Assembly (NCBI GenBank): GCA_037447655.1
Contig: JBBHKE010001635.1
Coordinates: 1-26,101 of the forward strand
Source: Zygnema cylindricum
Taxonomy: Eukaryota; Streptophyta; Zygnematophyceae; Zygnematales; Zygnemataceae
Direction: 5' to 3'
DNA: 26,101 nucleotides
Shown piece after piece: positions 18,140 to 26,101 of this stretch. Below the pieces are notes generated by a model, which did no database searches, was not told where the DNA came from, and saw only the letters and a program-made list of their open reading frames with translations. Numbering within the stretch: position 1 is the first letter of the stretch; each line of letters opens with the position of its first letter. The translations under genes were made by a program, and so were the position numbers.

Positions 18140-18184
18140 GCACTCGAATTGAAAAGAGTTTTGGAGGAGAAAGGTTTTGAATGA
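18140..18184 (+). pseudogene. Possible exon remnant before the methyltransferase exon
   Basis: After the acceptor TGTCTATAG the frame reads A-L-E-L-K-R-V-L-E-E-K-G-F-E and stops at TGA (18182). A helix of this kind often precedes the VDxLKMDIEG strand in METTL24-type methyltransferases. The stop codon and lack of an obvious donor argue that it is dead or fortuitous. Confidence 0.2.
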
Positions 18185-18646
18185 TTAAAGGGAGAGATAA
18201 ATGGTTGAATCTGGTATTTATGCAATGGAATTTATAATATTCCCTGTTTGAGTATTGTCAAATGGATAAAAACTGGTGGCTTAAAAAAAGAAGAAAATAT
18301 GTTGTCGATGTGAGTTTAAATACCCAACGTTTTTTGTATTTTCTGATCCAGAGTATGGAAGTTGAATGGTCAAAATTTGCGACCTTTTGATGTTTTTTGA
18401 AAACAAAAACTCACTGAGAAACATCTTGCTCGGTTATTTAAGAAGTTTTAACTATCAATTTTGGTATGGTTTTTTTTGAGAAAAACTCAGTAACAATTGT
18501 GCGGCTTGTTTTTAAAGGAAAAGTCAAATAATATTTATGCAGTATGGTATTTTAAGAGAATTCCACTAAGCATAGAAGGTTTTTCATTTTTCTGATTTGG
18601 CCATCTTCTCTTACTTTCATTTTTTCTTTTGTATTTCTGTTTTCAG

Positions 18647-18736
18647 GTGGATATTCTGAAAATGGACATAGAAGGTGGAGAGTTTGGAGGTATTGCTGGA
18701 TGGAAAGAGGCTCAAAGTCCACCCAAAGTTTGTCAG
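18647..18736 (+). pseudogene. Orphan methyltransferase exon (METTL24/FkbM type), 30 codons
   Basis: A T-rich tract ending TGTTTTCAG precedes, and GTATAA follows, a 90-bp phase-0 open segment. Its translation begins VDILKMDIEGGEFGGIAGWK and ends SPPKVCQ. The K-M-D-I-E-G-G-E string is the signature strand of FkbM and Methyltransf_22 (METTL24-like) SAM-dependent methyltransferases. In these proteins a W and a short variable loop come next, before a C/R-Q-I segment, so the exon boundary is believable. No other exon of such a protein (for example the SAM-binding GxGxN part) was found on either strand nearby, so this is most likely a relic or a captured fragment. It could also be one exon of a gene with very long introns. 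Confidence 0.6.
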
Positions 18737-19270
18737 GTATAACGCTTTTTTTTTTAATTTCTTTTCATATCCCATTCTTATTCTTATATTCATAAGGTTT
18801 TATATTTTTATGTTTTTATGTATAGCGTTTCCAATAGTTTTCACACATTAAACGTACGATTTGAACCGCGCTAACCATTGTCCTGCACCGGTGCACCGGT
18901 TGATATTGAATTTTTTTCTGATTTATGTTATGCTTCCCATTCGATTTAATCTTACTGTGGTTTGAGAGTGACATTCATTGAGGATAAATGTTTGTTGAAA
19001 TATATTGTTGTTATAACATTTTTTAATGTGATTTAAGTTGAGATATCTACAACATTTATTGTTATGAGCACTAATGTTTTTGTTTTGGCACCTATATAAA
19101 CTTTTATCCATACAAAAGTTGATTTTAAAGGCAACAAAAAAAATATGACTAACGACGATAGACGGTTTAGCTAATTATTTTCGTACCATGTGGGGCAAAC
19201 TCCTTCGGGTTTACTAAAAATATGTAACAAAAGGATTTTAACACCACTCATGCATTAAGACACAAAAACT
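18737..19270. other. AT-rich intergenic or intronic DNA, no gene
   Basis: No coding region recognised. A short palindrome ACCGGTGCACCGGT lies near 18886. Otherwise AT-rich and unremarkable. Confidence 0.4.
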
Positions 19271-19472
19271 GAATTGCCTTTCTATACATATTTATCTGTT
19301 GGCAAAAACAAGACAAAGACAAGACAATTTTTTTTTTCTTTGTGGGAATGCATTGGGACAGATAAAATTGAATTGCCTTTCTATACACATTTATTTGTTG
19401 GCAGAAACAAGACAAAGACAAGACACGAGTGGACAAGACAAGATGATTTTTTTTTTCTTTGTGGGAAAGTCC
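19271..19472 (+). repeat. 99-bp tandem duplication with poly-T and ACAAG tracts
   Basis: Unit 1 is 19271-19369 and unit 2 starts at 19370 (GAATTGCCTTTCTATACA...). Both contain TTGGCA.AAACAAGACAAAG and a T10-CTTTGTGGGA end. Unit 2 carries an extra ACGAGTGGACAAGACAAG insertion. Non-coding. Confidence 0.85.
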
Positions 19473-19529
19473 TTCAATACTTTCGTTACTACTAGGTATA
19501 CATCAGTTACAAAAAGAAGAACAGGAAAC

Positions 19530-19922
19530 TGCAAATGGTTGAGCAAGTTAAGTTTTTGGATTGTCTTTTGATCAGTATGAAATCAGGAATCTATCGACCC
19601 CTAGGCTGCAAAACTCATGACGTAGCACACGCCACGTGGCCATTAGTTTTATGCGCTAAAGTTCACGGGATTGCTGCCGACCAATTGACTATCTGGGAAC
19701 TGTTTGTACGGATGTATGGAAACATTTGAATTCCTATCCAGCTAGACCGTCCAGAGATGGTTGACTTTGTCGTTTAATTAGACGGCCGGCAAAATTACTC
19801 ACATTTTAGACTTTCACACACCTCCTTCCTCGAGAACTCTTCCGTCTTCACCTCTCCCCTCTCTCCCCCCCCCTCCCTCCCGTTGGCCGAATATCCTCTG
19901 GCCTGCGTGTCCCTGTGCCTCC
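19530..19922 (+). pseudogene. mTERF gene head relic D (promoter module plus start region)
   Basis: Contains GGTTGAGCAAGTTAAG, CGCCACGTGGCC (G-box 19633-19638), the GTCGTTTAATTAGACGGC element (19769-19786), a CTCTCCCC leader, and GTGTCCCTGTGCCTCCA, which aligns with the start of gene 3 (GCGTCCCTGTGCCTCC). The ATG position reads CTG, and the mTERF body is absent, replaced by the 83-bp minisatellite. The middle of the upstream module (seen in C and E) is deleted. Confidence 0.65.
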
Positions 19923-20334
19923 ATTCGCTACCTAGGACTCGTGAGGAGGAAGAATTTGCGCATCTTTGGCAGGGCTGTCGGTCGCCTACAAGATATAGTG
20001 TGGAAATTCGCTACCTATGACTCGTGAGGAGGAAAAATCTGCCCATCTTTGGTAGGGCTATCGGTGGCCTACAAGATATAGTGTGGAAATTCGCTACCTA
20101 GGACTCGTGAGGAGGAAGAATCTGCGCATTTTTTGCAGGGTTGTCGGTGGCCTACAAAATATAGTATGGAAATTTGCTACCTAGGACTCGTGAGGAAGAA
20201 TCTGCGCATCTTTGGCACGGCTGTCGGTCGCCTACAATATATAGCGTGGAAATTTGCTACCTACGACTCGTGAGGAGGAAGAATCTGCCCATCTTTGGCA
20301 GGGCTGTCGGTCGCCTACAAAATATAGTGTGGAA
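19923..20334 (+). repeat. Minisatellite, five copies of an 83-bp unit
   Basis: Units start at 19923, 20006, 20089, 20172 and 20252, each beginning ATT(C/T)GCTACCTA and ending AGTGTGGAA. Four are 83 bp and the fourth is 80 bp (a GAG deletion in CGTGAGGAGG). Units differ by several point changes, so the array is not brand new. The unit is not a multiple of three, has no recognised coding content, and shows no spacer pattern of a CRISPR array. It sits exactly where two mTERF gene heads converge. Confidence 0.92.
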
Positions 20335-20394
20335 AGGAGGAAGGAAAGAAGTGGCGGAAAACGACAAATGGAGGCACAGAGACGCACAGGCCAT
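20257..20394 (-). pseudogene. mTERF gene head relic E, 45-codon presequence ORF
   Basis: On the minus strand an ATG at 20394 aligns with the start of gene 3. Its reading frame begins MACASLCLHLSFSATSF and continues into the minisatellite, stopping at TAG (20257-20259). The peptide is Ser/Leu/Arg-rich and resembles an organelle presequence, but no mTERF domain follows. It keeps a start codon where relic D has lost its own. Confidence 0.5.
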
Positions 20395-20504
20395 AGGATG
20401 GCCAAGGGGGAAGAAGAGATAGGCGAGAAAGGAATTGCAGCGAGGGAATGAGAGAGAGCTGAGAGATGAGGATTAAAGAGTTCTCGTGGAGAGAGCTGTC
20501 TGAA

Positions 20505-21615
20505 AGTCTAAAATGTGAGCAATGTTGTCGGTCGTCTTATTAAACGGCAAATTGAACCATCTTTCGAAAGTCCTGTTGGACAGGAATTCAATGTTTCCGT
20601 ACATTCGTACTAACCGGGCTCAATTTCGATTGGTTTTGTTGGGTGTTGCGTTTGTCGGTCGTCAGTTCGCAGTTCTTATTGGTTCGCACCATTGGTGTGA
20701 ACTTCGCGAGTAACAACTAATGGCCACGTGGCGATGTACTACGTTACAAGTTTTGCAGCATATGGGCGTCAACCGTCACGTCACCAAAACCGTCGTAACG
20801 CCGATGTAAAGTCGACAAACAGAATCGACTTGCCAGCATCGCCCGCAATTTCATATTGTCACGTAGACAGAAACCGGGATCTACAACATTTGATAATCTT
20901 ACCATCGACGTTTCCGCCTCTACTTTAAAATCATCCACGTGGCATGCATCGGCAGCCGAATATTATCGGCACATCAGACATCGGCCCGATACGCAGTGCA
21001 GCGCTACACTGTGAATCGTTATTAGCGTCAAGGGTTTTTTCGCCACTTAAAACATCTTTTCTCCGTACACACTTGTCAGATTGTGGATCTGACGGTTGCG
21101 ATTGAAAGGTTTTACACTCACATTCCGATTGGCGGTCTCAAATGGATAATCTGACAAGTGTGTATGGAGAAAAGATGTTTTGAGTGGCGAAAAAAACCTT
21201 GACGCTAATAACGATTCGCGGTGTACTGTTGGTTGATTTTACATAGAACACTCTGTTTCGCTCAGACACCGTTATGGAATACTGGGTAAAAATAGTGTAG
21301 GCTCCACCGACATAAGCTTCGAAGGTCGAAAAAGTGTCGAAACACCATCTTCCTCAACTTCCCTTTTTTGTCGTTTTTGACAATGTCTTCACATGATCCT
21401 TGGTTCTCTTGCTCGTGGAAAGTACTTTATCTATCTTTTTACCATCAAACGGGTATAAATGGGTGTATAATAATCCACGCCCAAGGATCTATTGAACCTA
21501 CGTGTCGAAATTGAAAAACACAAAGGTCGATCTATCCCCGATTTCATCCTATTCAAAAGAAAAATCTAAAAACTAAACTTGCTCAACCATTTTCAGCTTC
21601 CCGTTCTTTATTTTG
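20505..21615 (-). repeat. Upstream module E (inverted)
   Basis: Reverse complement of module C. From right to left it contains GGTTGAGCAAGTTTAG (near 21590), CGACCTTTGTGTTTTTC, TATGTCGGTGGAGCCTAC, AGAGTGTTCTATG, the MITE (21004-21226), GCATGCCACGTGGATGAT (G-box 20936-20941), CATATGCTGCAAAAC, CGCCACGTGGCC (G-box 20725-20730), and the palindromic element (20531-20548). It leads into relic E. With relic D it forms a large imperfect inverted repeat around the minisatellite. Confidence 0.65.
21004..21226. mobile_element. 223-bp MITE with long terminal inverted repeats
   Basis: Arms of about 75 bp match with few differences. The left arm reads GTGAATCGTTATTAGCGTCA, then TTTTTTCGCCACTTAAAACA, then CTCCGTACACACTTGTCAGA. 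The right arm is the complement of the same order. The interior of about 70 bp has GGATCTGACGGTTGCGATTG. It belongs to the same family as 15441-15645 by its CGAATCGTTATTAGCG ends. No coding capacity. Confidence 0.8.
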
Positions 21616-22255
21616 TAGCTGGCATAAACCTAGTAGTGATGATAATGTCGTACAGTTATCTCACCACCCCTCCCCCCCTCTCCCCCTCCATCCTCCTCCC
21701 CCCCAACAGCCCCCCCAAACCCCCTACAACAAGCCACCCTCCCCGAGAGAGGCAGCAGAAGGAGGGGGGGGGCTGCAACAGACACCTAGGGAAGCAGGGG
21801 AGGCATGGGGGGAAGGGTAGGGGGGGGAGGGGGGAGAGGGGGTTTTCTACCGAGGGCAGAAGGGGATCCCGGGAGGGGGAGAGAGGAGATTTATGGGAAG
21901 AGATTTGGGGAGGTTTGGAGGAATGGGGAGTAGAATGGTTTGTTTGCGAAGAGAGAGGATTTTGGCGAGAGGGAATGTGTGGGATTGTGAGGGGAGAAGA
22001 GGAAGGGTCCTGTTTTGCTCCCATCCTTCGTCACCTCACCACATGCCCTCTTCTTTGGTTCGCCTCTCGTCTTTTCTCGCGCGCTTCGCCTCCTCCTTTT
22101 GTGCCTCTTCTCCGCCTCGCTCCCCTCTTCCCCCGCCACTCTCTCCGCTTCGCCCTCTCCCTACCTTCTCTTCACTCCCCACCTCTTCTCCCCTTCTTTT
22201 TCTATCCCTGTCCCTCTCTCTCTCTCTCTCTTCCACTATCCCCATAGTCCAATGA
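21616..22255. other. Strand-switching low-complexity block, no gene
   Basis: C/T-rich (about 21655-21745), then G/A-rich (about 21750-22005), then C/T-rich again (about 22015-22250). Open frames on several strands are proline-, serine- or glycine/arginine-rich and reflect composition. I do not support a gene. It may be an expanded microsatellite complex or a decayed element. Confidence 0.5.
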
Positions 22256-23870
22256 CTTTTGCGCCCAACCTCATCCTTAGACTCGTCCTTAATAACAATC
22301 ATTAGGCTGTCAATTTATCAATGGCGTCGTATTTTATCGAACAATCCTCTAAAATTGTTTTGTACGACATCTACCGATCAAAAATGTTTTCTTAAACCGA
22401 CAACAATTTTGTCGAAATAATAAAAATAATAATCCAAGTAACAACAATATTTTCAATGATAATTAAAGTAATAGTAATCGTGATAAAAATAATAATAACA
22501 ATAATAATGAAGTATCGAATATCTGCAATTTGATATGATTTGTGACACTCCTTGCCCATTCCGATTATGTGTTATATCATTATAATACTCTTATGTCCGT
22601 ATATTTCTATATGATTATGTTATTTTACTATTATGTATAATATTAATACATGATCATTGTATTATTTTAAGTTATAACATACCGATTCCTATATGATCCT
22701 TATATATTGTTTACAGATTGAAAAAGTTTTATTTCAAAAGTTTCACTTTTTTTTTGCAGTAAAGTTTCAATATCTTTAAAAGAAAAAATTGAAATCTTAA
22801 CGATAAAGGTTATTAATTGAAAGGAGAGAGCGTCATATTTCAATTGCTCCCCTGAAAAAAAAAAAAATAACGGAAACAAAAATAAAACTCAAAATAAAAA
22901 CAAAGACGATTCAGTGCCCGAAAAATGTCCCTATTGGTAACACTAATAGCGATTTGCAATGTATTTCCCAATGTGAAGCATAAGCCCTCTTTGAATCCAT
23001 ACCTTTTGGACAAGTTGTGTCTACAATTTTAATTCGATTTCAGTTCGAATCCGAATGTTTTTTATGTCATTATTCAATTTCTGTTTTACTATTACTATTT
23101 TTTTCTGGTTGACCAGCATGTACACAAAAAATAGGAGAAGAAACCTCCAAAATGAAAAAGATGTTTTTTTTTAAATCTAAAATCTTCAAAAATGAACATG
23201 CATTTGGTGATTAAAGCCTTTGTTCTCAATTTCAGTTGTCCCAAATATAGACAAAACTTAAAACTAAAACGTAGCTTTTGAGAAGATTAAAAAACCATTC
23301 CAAAAAGTATGATTTCAAGTAAAATTTCAAAAAGTAGTAAAGTAAAACTTTCTTCAAGTTAAATTAAAAAAAAACAAAATGTTTTTTTACAAAATTCAAG
23401 AAATGGAAAGGAAATCTTCAACTACTTACTTTCTCCTAAACCCTACAAAAAAGTTAAAAGGGAAAAAAATAAAGTATACATAAACAAAAAAGCGTACCGG
23501 ACCTGTTAACCAAAAACTAAAACCAGAAATAAAATTAAAAACTGAAAGTGAAACTACGACCGAACCAAATTCAAATGGTAAGAAACAAAATGTTCGATAA
23601 AAAGCAGTAAGGAAATCCTCAAACCACTGTACTTCAACCAAAATTCACTTAAAACATCAATCAACTAACCTAAATACCAAAAATTAAAAATTAATTCGGT
23701 TTAAGAACCTTAAAACGTCATTAGAAATCAACTTAAGAGAAAACTTAAATAAACTTAAGGACCTTAGAAATGTAATTTAAATTAAACCCCACACTAAACT
23801 ATGTTTAGAAAGTAAAGTTTGTTCACAAGAGTTTCTCCCAATTGCAGCTTCAGTGGCAGCACAAGACAAA
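22256..23870. other. AT-rich intergenic, no gene
   Basis: Strongly A/T-rich with AATAAT microsatellite-like stretches (22420-22515) and long A-rich segments (23140-23780). A single MITE-like end (ACACTAATAGCGATTTGCAATGTA) occurs near 22940. No coding region or RNA gene recognised. Confidence 0.55.
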
Positions 23871-25094
23871 CTGTTGATGATTCTCTCCCTCTCTCTCTCC
23901 TCCCCCCTTTCTCCCTCCCTCTCCCACTCTCTCTCCCACTCTCTCTCCCTTTCTGTCTCCATCGGTGCGAGAGCTCCTTTCACTTTTACTCCCAATTCGA
24001 GTCTTGGTATGAGAAAATTGAGAGACATCGCAAGTTTTCGAGTGCAGAATGGAGGAAGGAGAGGAGGCGGAGGAGGAGAGAGAGACTGTGTTGTAATTCT
24101 TATTATTATTCTTATTATTATTAGTGCAATTAGATTGCGCAGAATTGTTTGGGATTGGATTTGATTCGGAGTTTGAGAAAGAAGGTTTGAAGGAGAGAAA
24201 GAATTTTGATCCACAATGTTAAAGCCGAATTCGAGAGAGTCGAGGAGGGATAACCATCGCACATTTTAACTTCTCCGCCAAATTTTGCTTCCCAAATTTT
24301 GAATTATTTTTTGAATTTCGAGTCTCCGAGTTTCCGATTCTTTGACATAAATTGGAAAATAGATTATTGTTACTATATTGTCTTTTTGTTTCAAATTTGG
24401 TGTTGAAATTGGAAGAGAGGAGAGGGAAAGGATAAAAGGAAGAAAGGAAAAAATGGAAAAAGTAGTCATAAATTTTATTCGTAGAGTCACTCCCAAAATA
24501 TTATGAATTCAAAACAAAACGGGACAAGGAGAGAAAATAGAGGAAATTTGAAGGTAAATCTTCCCTTACCGGAAACTGCAATATACAACACGACTCCCAA
24601 ACTTAGATATTGGGTATTTACTCCTTCCGCCATGATTTCCGGCGCCAGACGCCGAGCTTCCCAGTCTCATACTGCTCTCCCCACCCCTCCTCCTCTCCTT
24701 CCCAAACCCACCTAAAAATTCCTTTCCTCCCTTCTTCTTCATGTAGGGGAGCCCTCCCGCACATAAGTCCAAAAGGTGTACGGCTTCAACCAACCGACCA
24801 CGGCTGTCCCAACCACAGAAGGATCCCAATGCGAGAGGCTCAAAAAGGGAGAGAGAGGGTAGGATTTTGGAGGGGGGAGGAAGGATCAGATTTGAAGGGG
24901 GGTGGGGGTGTGGGGAGGGAAAGAGGAAGGGATGAAGGTAAAGAGGGATGGAAGGACGATAAAAAAGGGGGCGAGAGAAGCGCGTGAAGGAGGAGGATGA
25001 GAGGAGGAAAGGGAAGGAAGATAGGAAAATTATGGAAAAAGGAGAGAGAGAAAGAGAGGAGAGAGATAGAAAGAGAAAGAGAGAGAGAAGGGCC
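23871..25094. other. Microsatellite-rich intergenic, no confident gene
   Basis: CT tract at 23880-23965, GGA/GAG tract at 24050-24090, TTATTATT tract at 24098-24125, and a purine-rich block at 24840-25094. On the minus strand, 24740-24829 could encode GRLVEAVHLLDL, which resembles a pentatricopeptide-repeat helix, but it has no ATG and no following repeats. I make no gene call. Confidence 0.45.
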
Positions 25095-25434
25095 AGATTC
25101 GAGAGAAGAACCGAGCGAATTCAAAAGGTATTAATTGTGCCAATCAAAGGGAATTACATTCGTTTTACGCCTCCCTTCACATTCCCTTCATCCTTCTCTC
25201 TGCAAAGAACCACATATCTCATAGCAAGTTCACTATTTCATCGGTGATAGGAGGGAAGCGTACAAAAGAACCAAAAACAATGATTCCACAACTCATCCGT
25301 AACTGAAAACAATGATCGGCTTTCATTTTTCAAAGCCTCACCAAGCAGAAAAAGGTGGAATGAGTACCTAAAGAAAACAAGAAAACAAACACACAGGCTA
25401 AAAACACAGTGAAAGAATGCAGGACTTTTGGCAC
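25095..25434 (-). repeat. 3' flank of gene 4 (inverted copy of gene 3 flank)
   Basis: Read on the minus strand it follows the gene 3 flank closely: GTACTCATTCCACCTTTTTC, CTTGGTGAGGCTTTGAA, GATGAAATAGTGAACTTGC, CGTAAAACGAATG. It then runs into a CT-rich tract, as the gene 3 flank also does. The copies are diverged by roughly 10 percent by eye. Confidence 0.65.
25200..25341 (-). other. Candidate 3'-UTR intron, gene 4
   Basis: Donor CTTG/GTGAGG and acceptor TTCTTTGCAG/AGAG on the minus strand bracket 142 nt, the same length as in gene 3. The donor lies 93 nt after the stop codon. Inferred from conservation. Confidence 0.4.
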
Positions 25435-26101
25435 TCACACTTTACTACACATTGAAGAAAAGCCGAATCTTTTTTCAAATGCCTCGTTTGATGGCTTGAT
25501 TATGATGCTTAACGAATAGTCACCACTCTCTATTTTGGCCTCCATCAAGGCATCAAAACGCGGCTTCAACCGCTTTTCAAGAGAGTATCCAAGAACCGTT
25601 GGGCAGGCAGCCACATCCTCGATGCTGCGTCCCATTTCCTTCACCAAAAACTCCAATTTAGGGCCGAGGGTATCCCACGAGCAGCCTAAAAGTGCTGGGG
25701 TGGATTGAATCATTTTTAAGCCTTTCTCTTCTCCAAAATGTTGTTGAAGCTGTTTGTACGTGTGTTCCATTGTGGAAGTTGGAGCCATGAGAATGGTCGG
25801 TTGCTTCAACAAAAGCCGTTTTGCAATGTCATTGCCAAACAACTCTTGTAGCCCTTCGGCCCTTTGTTGTAATGCTCGGGGGTCCTTACGACCAAGGATA
25901 GGAAATTTTGAAAGAATAGCTACACCGAGTGGATCAGGGAAAATGGCTTTGATTCCCTCTATCCCTTCTTTCAAAGTTTTATTACTAGCTGAAAATATGT
26001 CTGGGTACTTCTCCAACATACGAGCAGTGATGGGAACATCTAGACTCACCCACAGCTGCAATTTGGATTCAAGAGTGGCAGGAAGGAAGTTTACGATCGC
26101 A
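25435..26101 (-). CDS. mTERF-family protein 4, 5' end outside the window
   Basis: An open frame enters from the right edge (first full codon at 26100) and runs to TGA at 25437-25435, 221 codons in view. It covers the six mTERF repeats from (P)AIVNFLPATLESKL to LEKRLKPRFDAL and ends SSMCSKV as in protein 3. No internal start is proposed; the presequence and N-terminal part should lie to the right of the window. It is nearly identical to protein 3 in repeats 4-6 (QPTILMAP, QSTPALLG, ACPTVL) but has its own residues in repeats 2 and 3 (KYPDIFSASNK, GRKDPRAL). It is inverted relative to the other three genes. Confidence 0.88.
   Translation of the reverse strand, partial: AIVNFLPATLESKLQLWVSLDVPITARMLEKYPDIFSASNKTLKEGIEGIKAIFPDPLGVAILSKFPILGRKDPRALQQRAEGLQELFGNDIAKRLLLKQPTILMAPTSTMEHTYKQLQQHFGEEKGLKMIQSTPALLGCSWDTLGPKLEFLVKEMGRSIEDVAACPTVLGYSLEKRLKPRFDALMEAKIESGDYSLSIIIKPSNEAFEKRFGFSSMCSKV

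Noticed and set aside
17494-18225. ORFs of 85-161 codons across the CT tract on both strands
   Set aside because: Pure low-complexity translation (Ser/Leu/Phe/Pro or Arg/Glu).
19923-20334. CRISPR-like or coding interpretation of the 83-bp repeats
   Set aside because: Units are directly adjacent with no unique spacers, the context is eukaryotic, and the unit length is not a multiple of three, so no conserved peptide repeat results.
21579-22302. Overlapping ORFs up to 222 codons
   Set aside because: Composition-driven in homopurine and homopyrimidine blocks, with no recognisable domain and no consistent frame.
23777-24262. 161-codon minus-strand ORF starting with ATG
   Set aside because: It runs through TTATTATT and CT microsatellites (Ile/Arg and Glu/Arg strings) with no domain or paralogue.

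Overview
The window looks like nuclear DNA of a land plant. It is gene-poor and rich in short inverted-repeat elements and microsatellites. Its only convincing genes are single-exon, organelle-targeted mTERF-family proteins of the plant type (about 34-residue helical repeats centred on a conserved proline). I cannot name the species. Nothing bacterial is present: no operons and no Shine-Dalgarno-type spacing. Many apparent ORFs here begin at TTG or GTG and were discarded.

Layout. (1) 1-2060: a repeat-rich intergenic stretch with a 392-bp foldback element (1004-1395). (2) 2061-6819: upstream module A, mTERF gene 1 (2927-4210, 427 aa, intact) and a long 3' flank that is itself an old tandem duplication. 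(3) 6820-9830: intergenic DNA with fragments of dispersed repeats. (4) About 9832-14160: module B, mTERF gene 2 and a second copy of the same 3' flank, almost identical to the first. Gene 2 has lost its original start codons and carries a 1-bp deletion, so its first ATG (10467) reads a new arginine-rich N-terminus into the mTERF core. (5) 14266-17545: module C with two MITE-like insertions, one of them in the leader of mTERF gene 3 (15709-16998, 429 aa, intact). (6) 17546-19530: a 600-bp polypyrimidine tract, a lone 90-bp exon encoding the DIEGGE motif of a METTL24/FkbM-type methyltransferase, and a 99-bp tandem repeat. (7) 19530-21615: two mTERF gene heads (promoter module plus start region) pointing at each other across a five-copy 83-bp minisatellite. 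(8) 21616-25095: low-complexity and AT-rich intergenic DNA. (9) 25095-26101: mTERF gene 4 on the minus strand, entering from beyond the right edge and lacking its 5' part.

The window is therefore part of a fast-evolving mTERF cluster: at least four genes and two relics, all sharing a repeated upstream module. The N-terminal presequence cassette and the 3' flanks are almost identical between copies, while the mTERF repeat core has diverged. Substitutions in the core concentrate at the same positions of each repeat (about -2, -1, +1 and +5 relative to the motif proline). This resembles the diversification of restorer-of-fertility-like PPR clusters. All four genes also share a candidate 3'-UTR intron 93-114 nt after the stop codon, which predicts sensitivity to nonsense-mediated decay. 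The biological role of the cluster (organelle RNA or DNA targets) is inferred, not shown.
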